Below are positions 43,628-54,864 of a stretch of 64,000 nucleotides of DNA, piece after piece. The notes beneath the pieces are model-generated. The model did no database searches. It worked only from the letters and a program-made list of their open reading frames with translations, and was not told the origin of the DNA. Source of the stretch: Xanthostigma xanthostigma (lineage: Eukaryota; Arthropoda; Insecta; Raphidioptera; Raphidiidae); the NCBI GenBank assembly GCA_963575645.1, contig OY754470.1:5774501-5838500 (forward strand), read 5' to 3'. The translations under genes were made by a program, and so were the position numbers. Each line of letters starts with the position of its first letter. The first letter of the stretch is position 1.

Positions 43628-43926
43628 TGTCATATGCACTGTACTATCTCATCAAACTCACGAATATTCTATTACAGCTTACTAAGCGATAACAAACACA
43701 TAACAGCCGTAACTATCTTTATGTACCTCCTTATGTAAAAAACTAATGTATAACGCTACTGCAAAAGCAGACGTTACTTAAATTCGGGCTTTCAGAGCAA
43801 ATGGGCATGAATTAAGTCATCATATATTAAATAGAACTTGTAATTTTTGATAAAGAAAATAAACTTATTGTGAAAGTTAAATTAAACTTTTATTTTTTTT
43901 CTAATATAATTACAACATCTATAACT
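43628..43926 (+). repeat. 3' LTR
   Basis: 299 bp, apparently identical to the 5' LTR, followed by the CGCG duplication. Confidence 0.96.
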
Positions 43927-44810
43927 CGCGCGCCATTGCTCTATGCTGAGCTATTCTGTACTGTTGCATTCGCACATTTACAGAGCGCTCACAGCACAAG
44001 CCACAGAGGCACTAGTGAACTACACGTACGGAGTTATCTTTGCTGAGTCATTTAATGTTGAATGACACACTGTAAGTATAATAGTACTAAGCTTAAAGTG
44101 ACTTAAACCATCTACATTGACGTCGCTGACAAAGCTATAATATTGTAACAATAAACATTATTACTGTTAAGCTTTTATTATACTTTATAGTTTATCCGAA
44201 ATGCGAATAACATAAGATCAAAATCATATTAAAATGAGCTAAGAGTGTGTATTGTGCTGTGACTCCTGAGCATGAATGATGACTTTTCATACATCTGCAG
44301 TCTGCAATCTTGTGTAGTGCGTACTGTTTAGTGTCGCTCCTTTGAACGACTCGCGCTGAGCGAGTCTTTTTAGTGAGCGGAGCGCACGGAGCCAGCTCCC
44401 AATAAAGAGTTATGTGGACACATCCGCATTGACTGCGAAGATGAAATGACGTCACTGCGGGCTCGCGTGCGTGGTCACAAGATGAACTTCAAAATTAGAA
44501 CCGTGGCTATTTTTCGTGCTTTTCTTCTGATTGTTTTGAGCAAGAACCAATCAGGAAACAGTATATTATCACGTGGGCGACATGGATAAACTCCCACAAA
44601 AAAAATGGCGTCTTAATGTGTGTTCTGTTCAGAGACGATAAACGTTCGCTTTTGTTAACATTCGAACCGGCACTGCGCGCGCAACAAACCCACGTACAAA
44701 GCAAGCTTCAATACACGCATCGTGTGAAGCCATCACGAAACCTAGCGTCACAGTCGCTTGAAACCGAGCAGCCAAATCTAGTCGCAAAACCAGTCTCGTG
44801 CAGTTGAAGT

Positions 44811-45374
44811 CACGCCCTGGCCTCTTCCAATTTAAATAGGCACAAGATATCTGTCATGTCATTAATGAAGTGGGAAGTATTTTTTTTATATTGTATAAAT
44901 GACGCATCCATAATATTTTTTTAATTAAACTTTCATTTTCATATCTATCCATAAAAAAATATAGCCTCTATCCAATTACTTCCAAATTAATAATAACGAT
45001 AAGAAAATCACCCAATTAAATTACACAATGTGTGTAATTTCTCTTATATAACTCGTTTCCTGATGTTACTTATTTGATGTTAGATTATTTGTATTGTATT
45101 TGTATATTGCAGAACTGAAAACGTTATTTAATAGGTTTGTTGGTTTTAAATTCAACGTGCTTCGATTAAAATCTCACAAATCATTATAATTTTTTTTGAG
45201 AACCGTTAATGATTGAAAAAAGCGATTGCAATAATTTGACGGAATATTTTAAAGACTGTATCGCGAATAATGTATAAGGCTATTATTATTAGAGCAAAGT
45301 GGAGTTTGTTCATATTAGATTTAACTTACCTCTGTACTTTTGTAATCTTTTTGGAAAAAATATTATCAAAGATC
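44811..45374. other. Gene-free AT-rich stretch
   Basis: Nothing recognised. A short dyad, ACACAATGTGTGTAATT, lies near 45025. Confidence 0.35.
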
Positions 45375-45475
45375 TTCTCTTGGTTTCCGGGTTTGTAGGC
45401 CGTGGCCCATTGGTATTTCTACTTGGCGTTTCGTCTACAACTGCGCTAGACATTATCAAATGCCATTTATAAGAT
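45375..45475 (-). mobile_element. Penelope-like fragment, family P4
   Basis: Matches the terminal block of the 55.2-55.8 kb element: CTTGGTTTCCGGGTTTGTAG, GCCCATTGGTATTTCTAC, GCGTTTCGTCTACAACTGCG, TAGACATTATCAAATGCC. On the minus strand this is the TTGATAATGTCTA...TAGACGAAACG hairpin block. Confidence 0.65.
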
Positions 45476-45659
45476 TTAGGGTGTGTTAAAGGGCCAGACT
45501 CCAAATTAAAACTAAAACACATACAAAATTAAAATCTTTATTTATTTAGTTTAAATCAACTTTCATATAAAGGTAATAAAAAGGGTAAATTATCTTGAGC
45601 TTGAAGATCCACACACCTGAGGTCTCTTGTTTTTAATAAGCTCATTGATTTCAGATGTC

Positions 45660-45755
45660 TAAAATCCTCACTGGATAGATTCTGATCGCGGGCCGTATTG
45701 AGATGGCTTGAGGGCCGGATGCGGCCCGCGGGCCGTATCTTTGACATCACTGTTC
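45660..45755 (-). mobile_element. hAT-like terminal fragment
   Basis: On the minus strand this starts CAGTGATGTCAAAGATACGG and continues with CCCGCGGGCCGCATCCGGCC, a terminal pattern common in hAT elements of animals. The opposite end was not located. Confidence 0.5.
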
Positions 45756-46312
45756 TAAACGATAGTTGGTACTCTAATACATAGAGAAGAGATTGCTCTA
45801 ATAACTATAAGGTAAATGTCCCAATACCGGAACGAGACCCAATAGCGGAACGATTTGGGAATCTTTATGGTATAATTTATTTCGTACGCGATGGAATTAA
45901 ATGAATCCTGCTTTATTTTAAACCTTAATGTTTTATTTATAAAATAGAATATAAATGAGACTTTAAAATATATCGGAAATATAAGAAAAAAAATTATCAA
46001 CAACAATATGAATAGTCTCAGATTCATGACTTATCCAGGTTCCTTACTGGTTTTACTAAGAAATCAGTCAATGCTCTTAAGCTTGTAGAAAGTGAATAAA
46101 GCAACTTTTTAATAATAATAATAATATTTCTGTTTTATGTGTACCTATTTAGAAGTACTTAATATTCTAAAAAGTTAATTGATAATATTATAAAAATTAT
46201 ATTATATTAATTATGCTGTTCGCCTATTGGGACACCAAAAGTGAGTCCGTCCCAATACCGGAACAGTCAAACTTCCGACTGAAGAAGATCAAACTACACG
46301 AGAAAGAAAATA
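45756..46312. other. Gene-free AT-rich stretch
   Basis: GTCCCAATACCGGAAC occurs twice (about 45819 and 46250), suggesting a decayed repeat. (AAT)n near 46112-46125. Nothing else. Confidence 0.4.
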
Positions 46313-46560
46313 AAAAATTGGTTGTCTGTAAAGTCGGTTTACGGACGATAGTTTTACGTGATAACGTATTAAGTCAGGCGGAACGTGACACATTTCGGAA
46401 TGTGACACATTTCGGAACGTGACACATTTCGGAACGTGACACATTTCGGAACGTGACACATTTCGGAACGTGACACTTTTTCGTGCATGCAGCCGGTGTT
46501 TCATCAATTTATAAGATTGGTGTTTCATCAATTTATAAGACGTTATCACGTCAAAAAGCA
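46313..46560 (+). repeat. Dispersed repeat E, copy 2, with 17-bp minisatellite
   Basis: Begins GGTTGTCTGTAAAGTCGG, then five to six tandem 17-bp units of GGAACGTGACACATTTC type (about 46380-46477). It then continues TTTTTCGTGCATGCAGCCGG and two copies of TTTCATCAATTTATAAGA, as at 11.6 kb. The minisatellite is absent at 11.6 kb, where only GGAACGCTAGGAACGTTAGG is seen. Confidence 0.8.
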
Positions 46561-47685
46561 ATTTTAAAAAAAACTGAGATACTGAGAACAGGAACAAGAA
46601 GAGACTCGAAGCCAAAGAAGCAAAAATTGTTAGAACAAGAAAAAAAGAAACGAGAAAGAGAACTCAAAAAATAGATTAAGAAAGAAAATGAAGAAAAAAT
46701 TAAAAGAAGAAAATATCTGTTGACGGAAAAGACTGTTAGCTATAGGAGCATCATTTTTAAACGGCTGTACCTTATATGAACAAGGTAGATGGTACCGTGC
46801 TTTTGTGCAAGCGTGTACAGTAAGCATTTCTATTTGTTATTCTCACAAGTCGTGACTTTCATGATGATTTAATTGATCACGCAAAATCATGACAAAATAA
46901 ATATTATGTGTCTTCCCTCCCAAATCTCTACCTTTGAGGATTCGCTATGGAAATGTATTTATTTACCGTATGCACTATTATCTTAATAATGTATAATAAG
47001 TAATACTAATTACAGTGACTTAAGAATTCATGAAAACAGCTCTTTATAATTACGTAATTGTAAAAGGCGGTATAAATAAAATATTGCGAGTCTGTCTTTC
47101 AGAACTGCTCTATAAGACTCTTATAATCTCTGTTGACGTGCGTCTATAACTTACAATATCTGTCTATCTCTCTACTCTCTATATACTTGTAGTGATGTAT
47201 AATCTTTTGTCTTCGAAGGACTATTTCAGATTGAAAGAGGCGTAGCCCCGTATCTTGTCTCGCTTCGGAGATAATCGAGTTTTAAATTTTTAAACGGTCA
47301 TAGCTTTGAAACCAGAAGAGATACAGCTCTGCGCTTGTGCTCATTCGATTCAGCGAACTGTTTTCTATAAAGTCCAGTAAATTCAGGCATACCCGCGATA
47401 CTTTTATTTTATTTCAGAAATGAAAAAAAAGTTTTTCGATGTTTTCGCAAATTGGCGACTTTTTGAGATACTAAGAGCCGTCCAATGCGGTTAATATTAA
47501 CCGTACTTATGGAAAAAATCACGCTGAGTCCAATGAGACCACTCTGTATCTCTTTTGGTTAAGGAGTTAGGCGCGTTTTTATAAATTTTTCTTGCAAAAT
47601 TTAAAACGTTTCCTACAGTCTTCTAGGTACTCATTCGATATAGTATGATTTTTTGCATGGTACTAAGTCACTTTCAACCATATAT
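46561..47685. other. Gene-free stretch
   Basis: 46600-46700 is a low-complexity lysine-codon-rich A/G tract that creates spurious frames. 47220-47650 contains the phrase TTTGAAACCAGAAGAGATAC, AGAGATACAGCTCTGCG type text of unknown origin. No supported gene. Confidence 0.35.
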
Positions 47686-48296
47686 TTTACTAGCGGTCCC
47701 GCCCGGTTTCACCCGGGTGCAAAAGAACCAATGGGGAAGGAAGGGACATGAGTACACACATTCATCTTAGTTTACCGAGATGAATGTTGTATCCAAATTT
47801 CATGATGATCGGAGTTACCGTTCAAAAGTTTTTGTCGATAAAGAGCAGTATTTAAACTTTTTTTAACTAATAATTTTTTTTAAATGAATTAAATAAAATT
47901 AAAATAAATTTAAATGTAAGCCTTAGAAGAAAGCAATGTAAAAAATAAAAATACATTCACCCAACGTGGGGCTCGAACCCACGACCCTGATATTGACAGT
48001 CGTATGCGCTACCGATTGATCTACCTGAGGTTGTGTTCTTCCATCACTAATATGAGTATATCTAGTTAGTGCATTTTACATGAATAGAAGCTTATTTTTG
48101 AGATACTTTTTGCAACATTTTTCATTAAAGCTCCGTTCCTAATGGTCGTAGCGTAATATTATATAGCCTATAGCCTTCCTCGGTAAATGGGCTATCCAAC
48201 AAAAAAAATTTTATTCAATTTGAACCAGTAGTTCCTGAGATTAGCGCGTTCAAACAAACAAACAAACTCTTCAGCTTTATATAGTAGTATAGATAA
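47686..48296 (+). mobile_element. RTE-like retroelement copy with tRNA-like insert
   Basis: Starts ACTAGCGGTCCCGCCCGGTT and ends with GCGCGTTCAAACAAACAAAC, CTCTTCAGCTTTATATAGTA, TAGATA. This is a non-coding end pattern that I recognise as widespread in insect genomes and normally attributed to RTE-type elements. Between lies AATGGGCTATCCAAC and a tRNA-like segment at 47959-48030. Confidence 0.65.
47959..48030 (-). pseudogene. tRNA-like sequence (degenerate)
   Basis: The minus strand has a perfect T arm (GTGGG-TTCGAGC-CCCAC) and a D-loop-like AATCGGTAGCGC. The anticodon stem has several mismatches, and the acceptor ends (CCTCAGG versus GTTGGG) do not pair. Closest in wording to tRNA-Lys. More likely a SINE head or tRNA pseudogene than a working tRNA. 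Confidence 0.6.
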
Positions 48297-48554
48297 ACTG
48301 TGGGATAGGTACTACTGCTACCATAAACTGTGAAAATGAATTGGTTCTTTGTTAGTCTAGATTGCCTGCAATACAGGAACGCTAAGCGGTCTGCCTGCCC
48401 GTCAGGCCGTTGACCCATTGTGTGGACTGTGGTTATAATAATACTCGATAATTCTTTCATGCAAATTTTAACATACTTACGACAACCTCGCCTTGCCCCT
48501 TGCATACGAAACAAGGGTTCACCCTCTCATATTATTTTTTCTCTATTTGAAAAT

Positions 48555-48879
48555 TGTTAAAGTCTACACCTATTACTACAATACCAGAAGCACCAATGTC
48601 ATTAGCATTCCATCCCATAGATTAACGGTGTCAAATAGACAATTCAAAAGTATCCAATGGTTCAACTCGCTGCCACCAAGTGTAACAAATTTAAATTATA
48701 AACAATTTCGTAATAAAATTAAAAATGTTTTAATAAATGAATGCCTTTACGACACTAAAGACTTTATAAAAATAACTTTTTAAAATGTTTGTAGACTATG
48801 AATGTTGTTATGTTAATAAATTTTTGTATGTAAAATGACGTCTTCTACACTACGCATGTAGTATTACAGAAATAAAGAA

Positions 48880-48945
<66 letters not shown>
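48555..48945 (+). mobile_element. 5'-truncated LINE with (ATT)n tail
   Basis: The frame ending at 48783 encodes YYYNTRSTNVISIPSHRL, then FKSIQWFNSLPPSVTNL and YKQFRNKIKNVLINECLY. This is the C-terminal end typical of non-LTR reverse transcriptases (a NTR.....P..R....... W N.LP..... F...L). A short 3' untranslated region and an (ATT)n array of about 20 units (48883-48944) follow. Only the last ~90 codons remain. Confidence 0.75.
48883..48944 (+). repeat. (ATT)n microsatellite
   Basis: About 20 uninterrupted ATT units forming the LINE tail. Confidence 0.95.
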
Positions 48946-48985
48946 GTCTATACGGACACATGTATCTTCAACTGATTTTATTTAT

Positions 48986-49147
48986 AGTACGCGCCACGAA
49001 TCTAAAAGGCTCGGAAGTTAGATGCGCATGCAGACTTGCGCTTGTACTGTCTGTTGAAAAAACTACAAATTCGCGACTCAACAAAACTAGCATAGCAGTA
49101 ACAATTACTAAAATTCTGCTTACGTAATACTCGAATGGCCCCTTTCG
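48986..49147 (-). repeat. Dispersed repeat A, copy 3
   Basis: Partial, diverged copy in the same orientation as 27603-27813, sharing ACGCGCCACGAATCTAAAAG, CTTGCGCTTGTAC and GACTCAACAAAACTA. Confidence 0.75.
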
Positions 49148-49892
49148 AAAAGAGTGGGAATTGATTTGCAAATTTTTTTACATATTTTCGACACAAACAA
49201 GAAAAGTTAATAGCGTGTTAAAAAATGTGTATTCGTTAACAGCCCTTGCAGATAGAGATGCCATATCGATCGACTCCATTCGTTTTTCTGTTACGCGCCT
49301 TACTTATGGGAAACTGACCCCTACGGACCTCCACCCCTATGCTTCTAATTCCAGCAAACAAAAATTGTTAATTATTTCCATAAAATAACATAACATTTCT
49401 CATTTCATTTCTAAATTGCTTACTTCCGCATTGCTTATATAATGCAAAATAAAAGGAATCATTTACCTAAGCTTTTGATTTTAAAAAATGACTGGGTCTT
49501 TTACACTACACACTACAGTCTACAGAAGTAAAACTTTTGCCCTACCGTGTCAAAAGAAGTTTTTGTTAAAAAAAAGCCAGAATGAAATTTTTATAATAAT
49601 AATAAAAGTAATTAAGTGTCGACATCATCAATACAGCGAAACTAATTGACTGACGGTTTGTAAAGAAAATTGGCAAACAGAAAATCCTGTAATTAATGAT
49701 TATAAACAAAAATAAAGAACATTAACAATACGTTAAATTGAAACCTAATTAATTAACAACTAAGAACACCCATATCGAAATTTGTATCGTCTTTTTTAAA
49801 ATATTTCCGAGTTCCTAAGTATGAAGTTTCATGTTTTGAATTTTCCGAATTGAAGGTGGAAATATGTCTTCTAACAAATGTTCAAATTGTAC
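49148..49892. other. Gene-free stretch
   Basis: Nothing recognised; a 75-codon frame (49161-49388) has no features. Confidence 0.35.
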
Positions 49893-50154
49893 ACATATGA
49901 AGGGTACACGGGAAGAAGGCGATTTGTCAGTAAAAATTCGAAATTAATTTTTTTATGCCATCTTGTAGCCAAAAGTCGTACCTTTCTGTTGGTGTATATT
50001 CATTTTAGACAAGAATACGCTAGGTCAAAAGTTATAAGCATTGAAAGAAATGCATCAGCAAGTAAATGGTACGATCTTAAACACTTCAAAATGCTCTCCT
50101 GCATAATTTACATTTTTTGACAAACCGCCTTCTTCCCGTGTACCCTTCATATGT
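49893..50154. mobile_element. MITE with near-perfect 37-bp TIRs
   Basis: 262 bp, starting ACATATGAAGGGTACACGGG then AAGAAGGCG and ending with the complement at 50154. Non-coding. The superfamily is not determined; the target duplication may be included in the ATAT part of the TIR. Confidence 0.8.
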
Positions 50155-51734
50155 AGTAATATTTAATAATAAAAAGCGGTGGAAACATTTACGAGTGCAT
50201 GCTTTTAGTCAAGTAAAAATCCTTTCTAAAATAAATTCCAGTTGAAATAGTTTGTTTCAGTGCTATCAGTTTTGTATCGTATTTTTTGTATGAAATAAGT
50301 CGGAAAGATGGCGCAACTTGTATTGATAGAAACATGAAAGTAACGCAGAGACATCGAGAAAAGCAAGTATAGTATTTTTTAAATTTTTATTCAGACTATA
50401 TTATATAATATATTAGCATGGAGTATATCACTCTTTATCAAAAGTTTGATGTCTTTATTTATGGCGTTAGCCAATCAGAATCACCGAGCTCGTACGGCTT
50501 AAAAAAAGAAAGTTGTATATGTTTGCACCCTAATGGTTCCATTGCGATTTTATGCCTATGCTCGGTATATAATGAAAGTACATGGGTTACCCTAATGCTC
50601 GATTTTTGATACTAATTTCAGCATAAAAATCTAGAGATAACAAAATAATAATGTAATTTTAGAGCAGAAAGTCGGAACAGAAAAAGCGCATATCAATACG
50701 CGACTTTTACGAAAGTAAATTAAAGGCAGAAATTATAATTTGTCATTTTCTTTATTATTTATATAATATTACAGAACATACAATGATTTTGAAATTTAAA
50801 TAAATATAAATACAGAATCTTTCGAAAGAAACAAGAAAACAATTATTTAAATACATTCTACTGTAGTGAAGTGTTATTATTTTACTTCAGATTTTGTAAA
50901 AATTGATATTTTTTGGAAAAAAATATTTTTGTATAATTTGTTTGTTTTATTTTTTAATCAAAAATATTGTACAAAGTACGTATGTCTATAAAAGAGGTAA
51001 AAAGTGATATGGAACATTAATTACAGTACCTATCAAATTTGCAATCTGCCAAATAAATCACAATAAATTGGGAATATTCCCCCAAAACTTAAAGAACTAA
51101 TGTCATTTAAACCAAAAATAAAACTTAAATTATATATTACATTAGAAAAATTCGAATAAACATCCGTCCAGAAGAAAATCTAAAAAAAACTAACGATCCA
51201 GCATTTGCAATATTTAAATTTTAATTTCTATGCGCAGCATAATAACCGAAAAATTCTAAAATTTTATTTTTTTAATAACACATATACAATGACAGTTTAT
51301 ATTTACTTTACAACAACCCGTTAGTGACTTGTAAACAAAATGGCCCCCAGTTCGTTTTGAAATGGTAGGCACTCTTAAATTTAAACAGCTTTCTACCAGT
51401 CTTTTCTACGCAAACTTAATTCCGAAATTTTAATTTTTTGTGTTTTGGTCACCCCCATTATAATCAATTATTTTTTCACGTATAATATAAGAATATAAAA
51501 TTGTATCTGCGGATGTCATTTTTGATTGAATCTTTTCTGTGCTTAAAATTTAAATTTAATGCTCATAAAAATATAGTTTTTTCAATTTTTAAAAATACAA
51601 CGGCTTAATAAGTTTATATAATTAAATTATTTATCTGTATATTACGTATTTATACTATGTGTCGCATAAACATTGACTCCTTATACTAATTTCAAAACAG
51701 AAATTCTTTAGGATTTTAAAAACAGCTTTATTTT
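50155..51734. other. Gene-free AT-rich stretch
   Basis: A segment at 50490-50590 (TATATGTTTGCACCCTAATG, GCGATTTTAT.CCTATGCTC) recurs at 60490-60595. No gene was recognised. Confidence 0.4.
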
Positions 51735-52105
51735 TAAGTTGATTCTTTTTTTGTTTTGACAACGTGTAGAAACCAAATAGACGAACAAATATTTCAAGTA
51801 ACTTTTTTATCAAAACACAAAAAATGAAAGAGAAACGGGCTATCAAAGTTTTATTAAATTTTGAAGTCGTTACTGACGTTATGTTATGTCACTGTGGAAA
51901 TATGTTATGTCATTATCAAGTATTCAGAAAATCGTTCGAAGTTGGCCCTGTTTCTTTGGACACAAAATATAATTTTAAAAAACTTATTCAACTTTGAACG
52001 ACTATTTCTCTCTTATTTAAAATATTTGTTCGTCTATTTGATTTCTACACGTTATTAAAAAAGAAGAATCAACTAATTAAAAACTATCCTGTATATTCAA
52101 TAAAT
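51735..52105. mobile_element. Palindromic repeat D, copy 2
   Basis: Ends are AAGTTGATTCTTTTTTTG and AAAAAGAAGAATCAACTAAT. The arms share CGTGTAGAAACCAAATAGAC/TCAAATAGACGAACAAATAT. Related to 10120-10400. Non-coding. Confidence 0.7.
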
Positions 52106-52998
52106 AATAATACAGTTAATTGGCAAGCCAGTGACTAAACAATTATATTGCGTTGAATATAAAACTAATGGCATTTTTTAAAGGTAAGACCGTAAAGGTT
52201 TGTTTAAAAATTCAATGATTGTTGAGGCTTTCATTATTATAAAAAAAATAAATTCTACTTTGATCTCATTCTTCTTAATTATTTTTAATATTAATACTTA
52301 ATTATTTATTTTTGCAATAAAGCAAAAAATGGTCATTCTATCCATGGCACTTTGTCATGAAAAAAATTAATTTGTAAATGGGCTATAAGTTCTCGAGCAA
52401 GTAGGATTACTTACAAAACTTTGTGATTTGATTTTTAAAAGCGCTTTTTTCGAAATCTTCCCCGAAAGTAAATTTGACAAATACAATTATAAAACTTAAA
52501 ATAAAATGTTTTTTTTTTGTAATTTATACATACCTAAAATATTAGTCCAAGAGCCGGTGTATAAATATCCTATTAATAAGATCCATGAAAGAGTTTATAT
52601 AGGTGTATAAATATTACCTTCAGACCTTTTATATAAATATTATAAATCTCAGTAAACCTCAAAACTTACATTTTGATGTAAATTTTATTAATGTATTTTA
52701 TGACTTAAGAAAACATTAAAAATCGTAACCGGAAGTAGCGTCAAAATTCCATGACGCTGACAAAATTAGCTTATATAAAAAGTAGTTCATTTTACATAGG
52801 TATATGGCAGTATTTTATTCAGAGGATATGTGTACTTTCGGCTGTATAATTAGGTGTTAATTTATAGATTATAGTTTTTTTTTTATTCAAATTTTTTGAT
52901 AGTGATTTTTAATTAATTTCTTTGCCACATATCTTCATGTAATTAATATCATTTAAAAATGTCTTTTATATTTCTAATGTTATTATAAATAGCGTTTA
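52106..52998. other. Gene-free AT-rich stretch
   Basis: Nothing recognised. Confidence 0.35.
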
Positions 52999-53373
52999 TT
53001 CAACACGCGTGAGTAATATATAATTTCAGGGCCCTGCTAAATTCGGGAGAAATAATAAATTACTTCATGTTGACGCGTAAAGTGCTAATAATGAGCCGAA
53101 ACTGTACGATAATAAATTACTGCATAGTTTCTGGACCAATAGGAACGCGGTAGCGAGCCGAAACTGTGCGGTAATGAATTATTACTGCATAGTTTCTGAA
53201 CCAATAGGAACGCGGTAGCGATTTGTATATGTAAAACCAGCATCGCCATTCAGTGAAAAGTCAGGGCCATCTTGTGTGCATCGAGGGCGGTGTGTACGTC
53301 AACCAATGAAGTGATTTATTATTTTTCCCTCTTTTATCAGGGCCCCGATTACATATTACTCGTGCTAGTTGAA
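52999..53373. mobile_element. MITE with ~35-bp TIRs and internal duplication
   Basis: Starts TTCAACACGCGTGAGTAATA and ends CATATTACTCGTGCTAGTTGAA (imperfect inverted copies, each followed or preceded by GGGCCC). Two tandem 60-65-bp units (about 53094-53154 and 53155-53219) share GAGCCGAAACTGT.CG.TAAT and ATAGTTTCTG.ACCAATAGGA. Confidence 0.65.
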
Positions 53374-54104
53374 TAAAATATTATGTGCGACCATTGATCG
53401 AAGGAGAATATTCCACTCGCGTATTACCGCACTCGCTACGCTCGTGCGGCAAATTTCACGCTCATGGAATCTTCTACTTCTCTCACTAGTCGCACAATAT
53501 ACTATTATTTACATGGTTTACTAAAGTATATATTTCTTGTTGCAGATAAGCGGATTCGAAACCTAACTTATGGGACATTCGGTATGTAATTAGCATGATG
53601 ACTTATGATAATGATATACGTTGTTATTAATAAATTCAGCTAGCCATTGTAAATTAGTAAACGTTTTAAGTTAATTCATGTTACGTACAGGCTGTTCAAA
53701 ACAAACTACAGTACGTTGATGGTGAAGGAATTATTCTTGAAACAACGCAGTTTCTTCCACCAATGTTGCTGATTTGCAGATTTTTCAAACTTTTTTCTCA
53801 TGGAATACAGTTCAAGCTTCTTTTCCTCTCGTCTTTGCTCTGAAAACCTTGAAAATTAACTTCCGGACTTTATGTAAAATGTATTCATTTATTCAGAAAA
53901 AAAAGTTTTAAAGCAAAAAAACTGATTCCAGATCTTGTTAAAAGCAATAAATTGTTGATGAAGACAATTTTATCTTTTAATTTGAATTACGTGACCTTGG
54001 CTAAATTATGACAATAAAATGTTGTTATAATTAGAACTTTTGCAGTTTCCTTGAAGCACCATTTAAACAATAGGCATTTTGTGAATATATTATCTGACGA
54101 CTTC
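53374..54104. other. Gene-free stretch
   Basis: GC-richer text at 53400-53500 (ACCGCACTCGCTACGCTCGT) resembles 57825-57870 in part. Nothing gene-like. Confidence 0.35.
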
Positions 54105-54245
54105 TTCGCTCTGTTCCAAACTCTCTGCGAACAGTAACAGAACCGTAACAGTCAATAGCTAAAACGTGTTCCAAAACCGATACAGTTTCGTTTTAGCTAC
54201 TGCGCATGACTGTGTCGGTTCTGTTACGGTTCGCAGAGAGCTAAT
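54105..54245. mobile_element. Small palindromic element
   Basis: Arms CTCTCTGCGAACAGTAACAG and GTTACGGTTCGCAGAGAG with a roughly 60-bp centre. GACGGTTCTGTTACCGTTCT at about 11040 is a related fragment. Confidence 0.6.
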
Positions 54246-54864
54246 ATAGTTCAGTCACTGTACCTAATTTACAAAAATATCTTAAGAATACTGATTTTCG
54301 TGTTTAAAATTTTTACAAAAATATAACATTCATGTCTATATAATTAAGAAATTTCAAAAATGACTAACATATTATAGGGTAACGGTGTTAGTTCCCGACC
54401 ACTCAACTGTAGTTCATTTTTTATTTCAAGTTGACAGAATAAAAACAAACATGATGTTACCAACAAATTATAAGTTTAAAAGTGGCCGAAAATAATATTA
54501 ACCAACGATGATTGTTTTGAAAATTCCTATATTTCTTCAGTCTTTTCTCACCTTCGAACTCTACCATAATGAAAAAACAACTTAGATTGTCAGCACGGAT
54601 TAAAATATTTTTTTCATAATTTTGAAGTAGCGTTAAAATAACACTAATTTTAAAATATAAGTGTGTTAGGTGACAAATTCTGTCTGTTCCCTAAGAGCTA
54701 CTTTCCTTTTCTATCTACAAAATGCATTTAGAATTGTCAAGAATCTAAGACCCAACGTACATTTCTAGTTAAAATACAGCTTTTTTTGAAGTGTGTACTG
54801 GATTTAACAAAAACTTTGAAAATCCTGCTATCTGACTTAATTCGAAACGAAACTACGAAATTTT

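Larger units (their letters stand above)
37555..43926 (+). mobile_element. Errantivirus-like LTR retroelement with env, lacking integrase
   Basis: A 6372-bp element with two 299-bp LTRs that look identical base for base, flanked by CGCG (37551-37554 and 43927-43930). A tRNA primer-binding site follows the 5' LTR and a purine-rich tract precedes the 3' LTR. Frames in order are gag (38450-39661), a -1 overlapping frame with protease, reverse transcriptase and RNase H (39607-41976) and env (41957-43618). The F-like env, the gag without zinc knuckles and the 4-bp duplication place it with insect errantiviruses (Ty3/gypsy group). It lacks the integrase that normally follows RNase H, and its interior is accordingly shorter than in full family members. 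It is otherwise intact with no stop codons in any of the three genes. Confidence 0.95.
37450..44410. mobile_element. GAACGACTCG-rich element, host of the LTR insertion
   Basis: Flanking parts carry similar ends: GTGTCGCTCCTGAACGAGTC (37463 onward) and GTGTCGCTCCTTTGAACGAC (44332 onward), each followed by AGCGGAGCG. The direct arrangement suggests short terminal direct repeats, as in a small LTR (TRIM-like) unit of about 580 bp before the retrovirus-like insertion. This is an inference from two partial repeats. Confidence 0.45.
37407..44810. mobile_element. MITE family G, copy 3, split by nested elements
   Basis: The left end TTAAGGTCGCTGCACAAGAG at 37407 and right end CAGTCTCGTGCAGTTGAAG at 44810 belong to one G copy. 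Its interior resumes at about 44430 (GAAATGACGTCACTGCGGGC). Between them sit first an element rich in GAACGACTCG/GCGAGTC motifs (about 37450-37554 and 43927-44410) and, inside that, the LTR retroelement 37555-43926. Confidence 0.65.

Noticed and set aside
46483-46827. Lysine/glutamate-rich frames near 46.6-46.7 kb
   Set aside because: Low-complexity A/G tract; no other coding evidence.
47959-48030. Working tRNA gene
   Set aside because: Only the T arm is intact; anticodon and acceptor stems do not pair.
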